A stretch of 64,000 nucleotides of DNA, taken from Arthrobacter sp. 18067. Lineage in GTDB: Bacteria; Actinomycetota; Actinomycetes; Actinomycetales; Micrococcaceae. Position numbers and translations under genes: made by a program. The stretch is taken from assembly GCF_902706295.1 (NCBI RefSeq), contig NZ_CACSJJ010000008.1, forward strand, positions 124,001 through 188,000, in the 5' to 3' direction. The notes beneath the pieces were generated by a model. The model was not told the origin of the DNA. It worked only from the letters and a program-made list of their open reading frames with translations, and searched no databases. Below, piece by piece: positions 18,188 through 25,924 of this stretch (positions are counted from its first letter, which is position 1; every line of letters begins with the position of its first letter).

Positions 18188-19846
18188 TCAGGTCGTGGCT
18201 CCGGCGTCGCCTGTTGAGGCACCCTCGGGTTCCGGTTGCTGAAGCACCGGCTTTTGCGGTTGGGACGCCAGGATGCTGATCAACGCCACCAGCAAAGGCA
18301 CACACAGCGCAGCATGGAACCCTGAAAGCAACAGTTGTCGATAAATCTCGGGCTGTCCCGATCCCAGCATGACCACCCAGAACTGCAACCACCCGCCCAC
18401 CACAACAACTACCGCAAGGCGACCCACGGCTGCCTTCTTCCGGAAGGCAACGGCAAAGCCCAGCAACAGAGTCAGCAACTGCATGGCCACCAAGGCCACA
18501 GGCACGGCTTTCATGGCGGTGAAAAGGCCCAGGATCACCGGGAAGCGGCGGTCCTTGCCGAAAGGTTCATGCCCCTGCCCCTCCATGTACGAACCAATGT
18601 AGCCAAGTTCGGGTGTCAGCATGGCGGTGATCCCCCGTTCACCCATACCGATCAGCCGTTCAGGGTGCGTGAGGTAGAACCCAACGAGCTTTGCCGGTCC
18701 GGCCTGCTCCTGGAACTCGTGGAACTTGGGGTTCAACGCAGCTGAACGCGGCGACGCAACAGTGGTTCCGCTTGCCGCGAGGAAACCCGGGTCCAAGCCC
18801 AGCCACTTGAGATCATCTTCAGGAACCGGACTGTACGGCAGGATTTCGGCGAAGACAGCGTTGTAGAGGTTGACGTCACTGGTGCGCTTGGGCTGAGCGG
18901 CAAGGAATGCCACCGCGAAGGCTACGATTGCCAGAATCGCGGCCAGCGGCACTATGCGCTGCCGCCACCAGCCTGCCGCCGGTGCCCTGCGGCCGGAACG
19001 TTGCGAACGAACGTACGGCAGCCACAACAACGCCACTGCGAGCACGGGCAGCCACGAGACCATCTCGGGCTTGGCCGCGACAGTGAAAATACCTGCCGCG
19101 ACTACCCACAGGATGGCCAACCAGCGGTTTCCACTGCCGTTCCAGTAGTGCAGCAGCGCCACCAGTAATGCCAGCGTCCCCAGGAAAGCGGCCGGTTCGG
19201 GATAGGGGGAAATGAAGAAATCAGCAAAGACACCGTCAGCCATCACTGCAGTGACCAGCGCGGCCACCAAGAGCCGGAAGCTGGCGCGTCCCGGCAGCAC
19301 AGCAACCAGCGCAGCAATCAGCGAACCGAAAACGAGGCAGCAGACAATCCCCACGGCCCGCATATCCAGGCCGGGACCCCAACCAAACAACGGGGTGATC
19401 AACTTGCCCAACCATAGGAAGGCCAGTTGGGACGAGTACACAGCTTCACCCGAGCCAACAGCCCCGCACGCCTCACCGACGAATTGGTGCGGGGTCCAAC
19501 TCGGGTACATGAATCTTGTGAAGTCGGCATAATCCCAGGGCCGGACATTGCTTACGCCAAGTGAGCAGACCAGCGCGTGGCCGTCTCCTTGGTCCCCCAT
19601 GCCTACGGGCCATGGAACGAAGAGCCTCACCAACATGGCGACGGCGGACACCACGCCGGCAAGGACAGCCGGGACGAGGACTCCTCCAATCGCCAGCTCT
19701 CCCGGTCCGAAGAGCCTGGCAAGATATCCCGCTACCCTGCGAAGCGGTCCGGAATGCGGGCTCTTGCCGGACCGCACAGGCGTGGGAGCGAACTCCTCCG
19801 CTTCCGGTGTGACCGGTTTCGGCTCTACAGTCTGGGTCTCAACCAT
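18188..19846 (-). CDS. GT-C-like polytopic membrane protein
   Basis: A 552-aa protein with about ten transmembrane helices. Early loop acids (GMGDQGDGHALVCSLG) sit where GT-C glycosyltransferases such as mannosyl- and arabinosyltransferases keep their catalytic Asp residues. I call it GT-C-like on layout only. The start ATG at 19846 follows GGGGGAG at good spacing; an in-frame ATG five codons earlier lacks this. The stop lies 4 nt from the convergent regulator gene. It is last in the exosortase-like operon and overlaps the lipoprotein gene upstream, which suggests a role in glycan assembly or glycosylation of surface proteins. Confidence 0.65.
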   Translation of the reverse strand: MVETQTVEPKPVTPEAEEFAPTPVRSGKSPHSGPLRRVAGYLARLFGPGELAIGGVLVPAVLAGVVSAVAMLVRLFVPWPVGMGDQGDGHALVCSLGVSNVRPWDYADFTRFMYPSWTPHQFVGEACGAVGSGEAVYSSQLAFLWLGKLITPLFGWGPGLDMRAVGIVCCLVFGSLIAALVAVLPGRASFRLLVAALVTAVMADGVFADFFISPYPEPAAFLGTLALLVALLHYWNGSGNRWLAILWVVAAGIFTVAAKPEMVSWLPVLAVALLWLPYVRSQRSGRRAPAAGWWRQRIVPLAAILAIVAFAVAFLAAQPKRTSDVNLYNAVFAEILPYSPVPEDDLKWLGLDPGFLAASGTTVASPRSAALNPKFHEFQEQAGPAKLVGFYLTHPERLIGMGERGITAMLTPELGYIGSYMEGQGHEPFGKDRRFPVILGLFTAMKAVPVALVAMQLLTLLLGFAVAFRKKAAVGRLAVVVVVGGWLQFWVVMLGSGQPEIYRQLLLSGFHAALCVPLLVALISILASQPQKPVLQQPEPEGASTGDAGATT

Positions 19847-20747
19847 TGGCCGCTCCCCCATTCAGTGTTCCAACCAGGGGCGCAAGCGTTCCCGTCCACG
19901 GTTCCGGGCCGGCTTGCAGCGGTGCCACGCCGCAACGCACGGCCCTTGCACCGCCGTCGATCCTGACAATTGGCCGAACTTCCACGTCCGTAGGCAGGAC
20001 GTCCACTTTCAGGAAGTCAAGAACAAACGGCAGGCACCGTTCCTGCTGTGCGGCGAGGCTGAGCAACGAGGCGTCCTGGCCGAACCAAGCACTGACGTCC
20101 TCGGTGGTGTGGGGCTCGGAACAGGTGGTATCCGAACCTTCGGAGCTGAGCACGCCGTCCTTGACTTCCTGGGCATAGCAAAGGCGGATCTGTGCTGAAT
20201 CCGGCCCCGCGAGCGCGTCCTTCAGGTCCATGGTGGTTTCCCGCGGAGCTTGGTCGGGCGAGGTCAGCAGGACGTCGCAGCGGACAGTCCGGCTCCCGGC
20301 AGCCCACTCGGACCGGCTCGGATAGAAACCGGTGACGGCCATGCCCGCCGTAGCGTCGCGGTCGTTGCCGGCAAGGTACTTGCGCAGCTCTGCCGCCGGG
20401 CAGAGACGAGTGGTGAGGTTTTGCAATTGCTCGTGGAGCGGGCGCTCGGACTGGCCTGCCAACGGCTCGGGGACTGTGGAAACCAGGAACGTCTGAGTGG
20501 TGTGCGGCCCGGAACACGCAACGGCCGGACGCGAGTCACTGCTTGCAGCGTATTCCTCGGGGGTGCTGATCACATGGCATTGGCCCACAGCGGTGCTATC
20601 CAACGACACCGTGGTGGCGTTACCTGCGTAATCTGTCGAGGCATCAGTGGGTGCACACCCGGACAGGGCAAGGGCTGCGAGCGCAACAGCGGCGAATACC
20701 AGTGGCAACCTACGACGCACGCCGGCCCCTGCGGCCCGGAACGGCAC
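19839..20747 (-). CDS. lipoprotein with two septum-formation-like repeats
   Basis: Exported lipoprotein of 302 aa with lipobox ALSGC near residue 30. The mature part contains an internal duplication: ACSGPHTTQTF and TCSEPHTTEDV mark two modules of about 110 residues, each with conserved Cys residues and a C-x-x-P-H core as in actinobacterial septum-formation-related proteins. The GTG start overlaps the exosortase-like gene by 38 bp; a GTG at 20720 would shorten the overlap and still keep the signal peptide. Function unknown; context ties it to surface-protein processing. Confidence 0.75.
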   Translation of the reverse strand: MPFRAAGAGVRRRLPLVFAAVALAALALSGCAPTDASTDYAGNATTVSLDSTAVGQCHVISTPEEYAASSDSRPAVACSGPHTTQTFLVSTVPEPLAGQSERPLHEQLQNLTTRLCPAAELRKYLAGNDRDATAGMAVTGFYPSRSEWAAGSRTVRCDVLLTSPDQAPRETTMDLKDALAGPDSAQIRLCYAQEVKDGVLSSEGSDTTCSEPHTTEDVSAWFGQDASLLSLAAQQERCLPFVLDFLKVDVLPTDVEVRPIVRIDGGARAVRCGVAPLQAGPEPWTGTLAPLVGTLNGGAANG

Positions 20748-21306
20748 GGCCTTTACGGACGACGGCGGCCCGCACCAGGACGATGATGGCGGCCACGAAG
20801 CCCAGAATCACCACGAAGGAACCAAAGAAGTGGTGCATGAGGTCGAAACCTTGCTGGCCCCAGCTCTGCTGTGCCGCCGCGATCATGAAGTATCGGATGG
20901 CGTTGCTGACAGAAACGATGACCAGGGCCGTCATGGCAGCGGGCATGAGCCGCGCAACCGGGATGCGGCCCATGAGGAACAGGACTCCGGCCAGTGCGGC
21001 GATGGGTGTCAGGAGGACTGCGCTGGAGCAGAGACCAGTGACCATGAGTGCGTAGGGCTGGCCGCCGCCCACGTTGTGGAAGATGATGTCGTCCACACTG
21101 TAGGACGCCCCGCCGAGGATCCCGTCAAAAACGGTGGCCATGAGCCAGGCTTCGGCTGCCCGGATGCTTTCCTGTTGGAGCATCGCCACTACGGCCGCTG
21201 CGATGAAGACCAGCCCGATCACGCCTCCGCCGCGGCCCTTCCGGACGGGTATGGCGCGCGGTCCACGGGGGACGGTGATGTTGCTGATGTCGGCGCTCAT
21301 TGCCAC
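20710..21306 (-). CDS. exosortase/archaeosortase-family transmembrane protease
   Basis: A 198-aa integral-membrane protein with about five helices. It shows the spaced catalytic triad of the exosortase superfamily: Cys93 in GLCSSAVLL, Arg138 in SNAIRYF (the N-x-x-R pattern) and His158/His159 in DLMHHFFGSF. Members cut C-terminal tripartite signals of exported proteins and transfer them to another anchor. Its start overlaps the glycosyltransferase stop (TAGTG), and a secreted protein with a sorting-like C-tail lies upstream in the operon. It is shorter than proteobacterial exosortases. The triad is seen; activity is inferred. Confidence 0.75.
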   Translation of the reverse strand: MAMSADISNITVPRGPRAIPVRKGRGGGVIGLVFIAAAVVAMLQQESIRAAEAWLMATVFDGILGGASYSVDDIIFHNVGGGQPYALMVTGLCSSAVLLTPIAALAGVLFLMGRIPVARLMPAAMTALVIVSVSNAIRYFMIAAAQQSWGQQGFDLMHHFFGSFVVILGFVAAIIVLVRAAVVRKGRAVPGRRGRRAS

Positions 21307-22667
21307 TAGGCTTCCTTCGCTAGGAGTTTGACGTCGGACTCATGGTTGCGGCGGGTTTTTGCCCAGCCCTGACGGCCCGTGATGAGACGGTACGTTGCCC
21401 GCAGGACCGTCACGTAGTTTTGGTACATATAAAGCCAGTAGCCAAGGCCCCACACCACGCCCAGCATGAAGTTCTTTTCCGGCGTCACCTGTCGCCGGTA
21501 CACCAGTCCCCACAGGGCGAAGGGCAGCACGCCGGTGGCGAAGATCAACGGAATGATGAACCAGGCCGCGGAGATCCAAGCTGCGAAGCTGCCCATGGTC
21601 AGTGCACCCTGGGCCACCATGGTGACGAACAGCGTCGGCCAGAGGACCAGGCCAACAATCTGGATGAACGGCTGGATCAGGAAGTAGCTGGATTCGATCG
21701 CGCCAACATTGCTGAAGTACGGCGACTCGAAGATCCGCTTCAAATAGGTGCTGCATTGCATGCCTCCGTGGCACCAGCGCGTTCTCTGGGTCAGGAGGCG
21801 GCGGAGATCCGGAAGGGCCTCCTGGGCCACGTGGGTGTCGTGCATATACACGGTCTTGTAGCCGCCCAGCATGATGTGGATGGCGAGTTCGTAGTCTTCA
21901 AGGAGCGCGCCGTGCCACGGTTGTCCCGACGTCCTGGCGATGGCGTCCAGGGCGGACAGCCGGGTGAACTGCCCGTTTCCGCCCAGCCCCACAGTCAGTG
22001 TGTGGCGCCGGAGGGACTGCATGGCTGCGATGGTGGTGCGGAATTCCATGTCCTGCATCAGGACCAGGTAGCGGCCGAAGGCTTTCCTGACGCGTTGGAG
22101 CCCCTGGCCACCCTTGAGCTCCGGGTCCTCCAGGTTGGACATCCAGACGGCGGTTTGGGCGGCGCCCACTTCTGCGTCGCCGAACGCGAGGGGACCGGCG
22201 GCCTGCCGGAAGGCGTTGTCGGCAAGGTGACCATCGGCGTCGACTACCAGGACAATCACCGAGGAACGGTCGACGGCGGTGGGCAGCCATCCGTCCAGGG
22301 TCCGGTAGGCGGCGTTGAGGGCGTCCCCCTTGCCGGTGCGGGCCAGCGGACGCCGGCGGCGGACGAGGTGGATCATGCTGTCGCGATCCGAAGCTGCTTC
22401 AACAATGGCCGCGGTGGCGTCGTCGCTGTCATCGTCCACAACCCAGACATGGGCTTCTGGAAACTTTGCACGGAGCAGCTCCAGCGTTTTCCCAATGACC
22501 ACTTCCTCGTCACGGCAGGGAATGAACACATGCCAGGAGAAAGAGCCGGGATCGCCCTCGGGATCGGGTTTGCGCCGCAGGAACGGCACCAGGATCACGA
22601 GGATATACGACAGAAAAACCACCAGGAGCACAAAAGCCAGCGCCTGCGCGGATTCGAGTACCGACAT
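21306..22667 (-). CDS. processive GT2-family membrane glycosyltransferase
   Basis: A 453-aa beta-glycosyltransferase of the cellulose/hyaluronan-synthase type. One N-terminal helix (10-30) precedes the GT-A domain with DDDSDD at 78-83, DAD at 143-145, catalytic EDYE at 257-260 and QRTRW at 294-298; four or so C-terminal helices follow. The Q-x-x-R-W and TED-like motifs indicate a polymerising or lipid-linked transferase at the inner membrane. GGGAAG precedes the ATG. Encoded directly before the exosortase-like gene, it could build the glycan to which cleaved surface proteins are attached; that link is inference. Confidence 0.85.
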   Translation of the reverse strand: MSVLESAQALAFVLLVVFLSYILVILVPFLRRKPDPEGDPGSFSWHVFIPCRDEEVVIGKTLELLRAKFPEAHVWVVDDDSDDATAAIVEAASDRDSMIHLVRRRRPLARTGKGDALNAAYRTLDGWLPTAVDRSSVIVLVVDADGHLADNAFRQAAGPLAFGDAEVGAAQTAVWMSNLEDPELKGGQGLQRVRKAFGRYLVLMQDMEFRTTIAAMQSLRRHTLTVGLGGNGQFTRLSALDAIARTSGQPWHGALLEDYELAIHIMLGGYKTVYMHDTHVAQEALPDLRRLLTQRTRWCHGGMQCSTYLKRIFESPYFSNVGAIESSYFLIQPFIQIVGLVLWPTLFVTMVAQGALTMGSFAAWISAAWFIIPLIFATGVLPFALWGLVYRRQVTPEKNFMLGVVWGLGYWLYMYQNYVTVLRATYRLITGRQGWAKTRRNHESDVKLLAKEA

Positions 22668-22722
22668 TTACTTCCCATGCTTGGGGCGTGGCCAAGGGAG
22701 GCCTGTTCGAAAGATTAAGGGT

Positions 22723-22754
22723 GGCGGGACGGCCCTTGCAGGAGCCGTCCCGCC
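22723..22754 (-). terminator. hairpin between the LAVTG mini-gene and the glycosyltransferase gene
   Basis: Perfect 11-bp stem (22723-22733 with 22744-22754) with a 10-nt loop, 8 nt after the mini-gene stop and 56 nt before the glycosyltransferase start. The minus-strand exit is CACCCTTAATC, so the U-tract is weak. A partial terminator or mRNA-stability element that would make substrate transcripts outnumber machinery transcripts is plausible. Confidence 0.55.
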
Positions 22755-22761
22755 GGTGGTG

Positions 22762-22944
22762 CTACGGGTTAGGGCCCGTATCCCGCTTCGCAGCCTTGAG
22801 CCTGCTGTTACGCAGGACCACGAAGCCGGTGATCAGCAAGGCAACACCCACCAGGATGACCCAACCAAGGGTGGGGGCTCCGGTGACAGCGAGGGCGGTA
22901 CCGCCGGCTGCTGTGCCGCCTGCAGTCCAGTTATGGCCGTACAT
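22762..22944 (-). CDS. 60-aa mini-protein with an LAVTG sortase-type tail
   Basis: Small protein that is almost entirely a sorting signal: about 18 Gly/Ala/Thr-rich residues, then LAVTG, a hydrophobic helix (VILVGVALLITGFVVL) and a basic end (RNSRLKAAKR). It has no cleavable signal peptide. The reading is supported by a consensus AAGGAG 8 nt before the ATG and by its place between the secreted protein and the glycosyltransferase. It may be a membrane peptide, a miniature wall protein or a decoy/regulator for sortase. No function is recognisable beyond the tail. Confidence 0.72.
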   Translation of the reverse strand: MYGHNWTAGGTAAGGTALAVTGAPTLGWVILVGVALLITGFVVLRNSRLKAAKRDTGPNP

Positions 22945-22958
22945 AAGGAGTTCTCCTT
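22945..22958 (-). promoter_or_regulatory. palindromic ribosome-binding site of the mini-gene
   Basis: The mini-gene leader is AAGGAG-AA-CTCCTT directly before the ATG, so the Shine-Dalgarno is followed by its own complement. A hairpin here would occlude the ribosome site, though the stem is short and the loop very tight. Confidence 0.5.
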
Positions 22959-22986
22959 TCGCTGATGCTTGATGCGCTCAAGGCGA

Positions 22987-24276
22987 TCAGGCAGCAGCTA
23001 CCGCAGACCGGCGGCGCGAGCGAACGAACAGCCAGGTGAGCAGTGCCAGGAGGGCCACGCCACCGCTGATGGCCATGGTGTCGGCGTTGACCAGCGGGAT
23101 CGCCGCTGCGTCAAGGTTGGGACCAACAGTTGCGTTGGCGAGGTTGACGGTGGCAATGGCGCCGCCGGCAATGCCGACCTGCAGGGCGCGCTGGGTGAAG
23201 GCGCCCGACGGTGCGGTTTCCTGGACGTTGACCTTGGCCGAAACCAAAGCGGTCAGGGCTGAACCAAGCGGGGTGACGATGGTGGTTGCCACGCCTGCGA
23301 CAACACCGTTAAGTGCCGTGGTCAGGAGTGCCAGAGCGGGTCCGGCGGTGATCTGGGCGATTGGCCCAAGGCCATTCACGGCGGCGGTGGCAGTCGCCAG
23401 CGTGCTGCTGACCACGGAGGTCAGTTTCGTGGCGACAGCCTGCGGAAGGAAGGAAACCAAATCCGTTCCAGGCGCGAGTGAATTCAGGTCCGCGACGCCT
23501 GCCGCGGCCAGGAGGTCAGCTTCGGTGATGGCGATGGTGCCGCCGGCCACCGGGTTGGCAACCGTCACGCCGAGCGGAGTCAGGACGAGGTTGGCTGTGT
23601 TGATCGCGGTGCTGACGGTGCCGGCAACGCCTCCCACAACTGTGCCGCCGACCTCAGCCGAAACACCGGCAAGGGCGTAGGCGCCCTGCGGCGCTGCACC
23701 CTGGTCCTTCTTGGCTGCTGCCGCGAGGGTGGTGATGTCGAGCTGGACATTGACCAGGTCGGTGCCGCCAAGGATGTCTGCGGTACCGGCCGAGATGCGG
23801 GCTGCCGGAATGGCCGGATCACCCGAGGTCGGAAGGCCGGCGGGCAGGGTTACCAGCCCCGGGGCTCCGGAGACAGTGCCTGAGAATGCTTCGGAGGAGC
23901 CGTCGTTGACGGCCTTGCCGTACTGGCTGACTGCACCAACCTGGATGATGCCGTTGTCCTGCAGGAGCGGGATGTTGCCCGCGCCGACGTTGACTACGCC
24001 GAAGACCGCGCTGAGATCCAGCGGGGTGGTGTTTTCGATGATGGCCGGGCCGGACGGCGGTGTGCCGATCTGCTCGGCCTTGGCTGCGCCGTTGGCTGCG
24101 AGGCCGGCGAAGTTCGGGATGGCCAGGACTGAGCCATCGATGATCTGCCCACTGCCGACGGAAATCACGTCAGTAGGTGCTGCGTTGGCTGCCGGTGCGG
24201 CCACGAGGCCGATGGCCAAAACCGAGACGGCGGTAACGCCGACGGCTGTGGGCCACAGCTTGCTCTTGCTGTTCAA
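22987..24276 (-). CDS. secreted surface protein, 'choice-of-anchor G'-like, probable exosortase substrate
   Basis: Exported protein of about 429 aa. The TTG start follows AAGGGGGAA; the signal peptide ends VAAPAANAAPTDV. The body is a Gly/Ala/Val/Thr-rich beta-type repeat region resembling the actinobacterial choice-of-anchor G family, whose members keep the body but vary the anchor. The tail is NADTMAISGG, a hydrophobic helix (VALLALLTWLFV) and RSRRRS. It lacks an LPxTG/LAxTG box, unlike the surface protein at 10194. With an exosortase-like gene in the same operon, it is the obvious candidate substrate. Family call moderate; substrate role inferred. Confidence 0.72.
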   Translation of the reverse strand: MNSKSKLWPTAVGVTAVSVLAIGLVAAPAANAAPTDVISVGSGQIIDGSVLAIPNFAGLAANGAAKAEQIGTPPSGPAIIENTTPLDLSAVFGVVNVGAGNIPLLQDNGIIQVGAVSQYGKAVNDGSSEAFSGTVSGAPGLVTLPAGLPTSGDPAIPAARISAGTADILGGTDLVNVQLDITTLAAAAKKDQGAAPQGAYALAGVSAEVGGTVVGGVAGTVSTAINTANLVLTPLGVTVANPVAGGTIAITEADLLAAAGVADLNSLAPGTDLVSFLPQAVATKLTSVVSSTLATATAAVNGLGPIAQITAGPALALLTTALNGVVAGVATTIVTPLGSALTALVSAKVNVQETAPSGAFTQRALQVGIAGGAIATVNLANATVGPNLDAAAIPLVNADTMAISGGVALLALLTWLFVRSRRRSAVAAA

Positions 24277-24296
24277 GTACTTCCCCCTTGCGAACG

Positions 24297-24346
24297 CTGC
24301 AGGACAGGGCTGGCCTGCAGCTGAGACCGTGGGGGCAAACGCCCCC
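24297..24346 (-). promoter_or_regulatory. two leader hairpins upstream of the surface-protein gene
   Basis: Two hairpins lie in the 5' region of the exosortase-like operon: GGGGGC-AAAC-GCCCCC at 24331-24346 and a 7-bp CTGCAGG/CCTGCAG stem at 24297-24320, the latter 20 nt before the TTG start. No U-tract follows, so they look like leader structure rather than a terminator. Upstream lies an AT-rich TTATTTT segment that could be a -10 region. Confidence 0.45.
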
Positions 24347-24418
24347 CGGTGCAAAATAACAAGGGCAAACAGTGGAGCTTCGCAGGGGTACCCGAAGGGG
24401 TTAACCCGGTTTCAGCAC

Positions 24419-25264
24419 CTAGGCAAATTGGGGAACAGAGGTGAGGGCGGCGCTCAACTCGCGCACCGCCGTCGGGCCTCCAGCGACGAACCAGTTAAGT
24501 CCGTTGACCTTCACGACGGCGGTGTCCCCGCCTGCAGCACGCACAATCGCCTTACCGGGGAGCCAGTCCCATTCGGGGCAGCTGTGCTGGAACCAGCAGC
24601 CGAGTTCTCCGTCGGCAACCCGGCCAAGGTCGCAGGAGCCGGAGCCGAACATACGAAGGGACGCCGCGGTGATCGCGGCAGCGTGCCACGGCATGGCCGT
24701 GCGGGGATCCGCCAGCCAGGTGGGGTGGATGTAGGTAGCTGCGCTGATTTCCCCCACGGAGCGGTCGCCGGAGCCGGAGATCGGTTCTCCGTTCAGTGTG
24801 GCCTGGTGTTCCTCGCCGCCAAGCCAGAGCTTGTCCAATTCGGGCTGGTAGATGGCGCCAAGCAGTACGTGCGGGTCCACAACCGCGTTGCCTCCACGGT
24901 CTGAAACGTCCCGTTTCAGGGCAATGGCGGAGCACCAGTACGTGGAGCCGTGCAGGAAGTTGTAGGTGCCGTCCACGGGGTCGATCACCCAGGTCCGGCC
25001 GCTTGTACCGGCCACCGATGCACCTTCTTCCCCGAGGATGCCATCCTCGGGGCGGCAGCGCCGCAACTGTTCCAGGACGTAAGCCTCGGCAGCGTGATCG
25101 GCTGCCGTGACGACGTCGGACACCGACGTCTTGCGTTCGCCCTGCAGGCCGCCCATCCGCATGAGCAGCGCCAGTTGGCCTGCTTCGCGGACAAGCGCGC
25201 TTGCCAGTTGGTAGTCGTCGAGTGAGGGATCGAGTTCAGTTGCGGTGTGCCTGCCGGTGGTCAT
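24419..25264 (-). CDS. inositol monophosphatase-family enzyme (possible histidinol-phosphatase)
   Basis: Mg-dependent, Li-sensitive-type phosphatase of 281 aa. The metal site is visible as GEEG (Glu79-80), DPVDGTYNF (Asp95, Asp98) and EWDWLPGKAIVRAAGG near residue 228, the W-D-x-x-x-G/A signature. In actinobacteria this superfamily includes IMPase, SuhB and HisN (histidinol-phosphatase); the divergence of the last motif does not settle which. No his genes are nearby. It is divergent from a small membrane-protein gene, with only 24 bp between start codons. Confidence 0.85.
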   Translation of the reverse strand: MTTGRHTATELDPSLDDYQLASALVREAGQLALLMRMGGLQGERKTSVSDVVTAADHAAEAYVLEQLRRCRPEDGILGEEGASVAGTSGRTWVIDPVDGTYNFLHGSTYWCSAIALKRDVSDRGGNAVVDPHVLLGAIYQPELDKLWLGGEEHQATLNGEPISGSGDRSVGEISAATYIHPTWLADPRTAMPWHAAAITAASLRMFGSGSCDLGRVADGELGCWFQHSCPEWDWLPGKAIVRAAGGDTAVVKVNGLNWFVAGGPTAVRELSAALTSVPQFA

Positions 25265-25288
25265 GGTTCCAGCTTAGGTGGCGGGATA

Positions 25289-25924
25289 ATGGATGACATG
25301 GCCAAGACACCAGCGCAGCGCATCAAGAAGCACGGAGCAAAGGCAGTGGTCCCCGATCACACGTTGCCTCCCGTGATCAACACCACCACCCAGCGCACCC
25401 CGCAAAAGGCACAGAGCAACTCCAAGCTCATTGAGATCGCGGGAGTCGTGGCCAGCCTGTTCCTGTTCTGGTACCTGCACCTGCTGACCCTGAACCAGAT
25501 GACGCAGCTCTCCGGTGGCCTGGCGATGCCGGACTCGCTGATCGGCGGTTTCTCGCAGGACTATGCAACCCAGCTCCGCGATGCCATGGACGAGTCCGCG
25601 CGCGGCCAGCTGAACTACGTCCACAAGACAGCCGGCACGCTGTTTCCGCTGATCTTCGGTTTCAGCTGGCTCCTGCTGATCGGCACGAATGTGGCACGGA
25701 AGTCATGGCGTTGGGCCATGTGGGCTGCTCCGCTGCTGTTCGCGGTGGCCCACCTGTGGTCCAATGTCGCCATCGATTCGATGCTCTCCGCGGACACGCC
25801 CGACGCCGGTGCGGTGGCTTTGGCCTCTTCGCTCACCATTGCGTCGTGGGTGCTGTTCCTGATCAGCCTCCTGTGCGGCGTGGCTGCGGTGTTCCTGGGA
25901 CGGAAGAACGCACGGCAGCCCTGA
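25289..25924 (+). CDS. membrane protein of unknown function
   Basis: A 211-aa protein with a basic, soluble N-terminus (about 45 residues), four hydrophobic helices and a short basic tail. No family recognised. ATG at 25289 follows GGTGGCGGG; a second ATG three codons later is possible. The helices (ASLFLFWYLHLLTL, LFPLIFGFSWLLLIG, WAMWAAPLLFAVAHLW, IASWVLFLISLLCGVAAVFLG) indicate an integral-membrane protein with one larger extracytoplasmic loop between helices 1 and 2. Its end overlaps the convergent DUF998-like gene by 62 bp. Confidence 0.65.
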   Translation: MDDMAKTPAQRIKKHGAKAVVPDHTLPPVINTTTQRTPQKAQSNSKLIEIAGVVASLFLFWYLHLLTLNQMTQLSGGLAMPDSLIGGFSQDYATQLRDAMDESARGQLNYVHKTAGTLFPLIFGFSWLLLIGTNVARKSWRWAMWAAPLLFAVAHLWSNVAIDSMLSADTPDAGAVALASSLTIASWVLFLISLLCGVAAVFLGRKNARQP

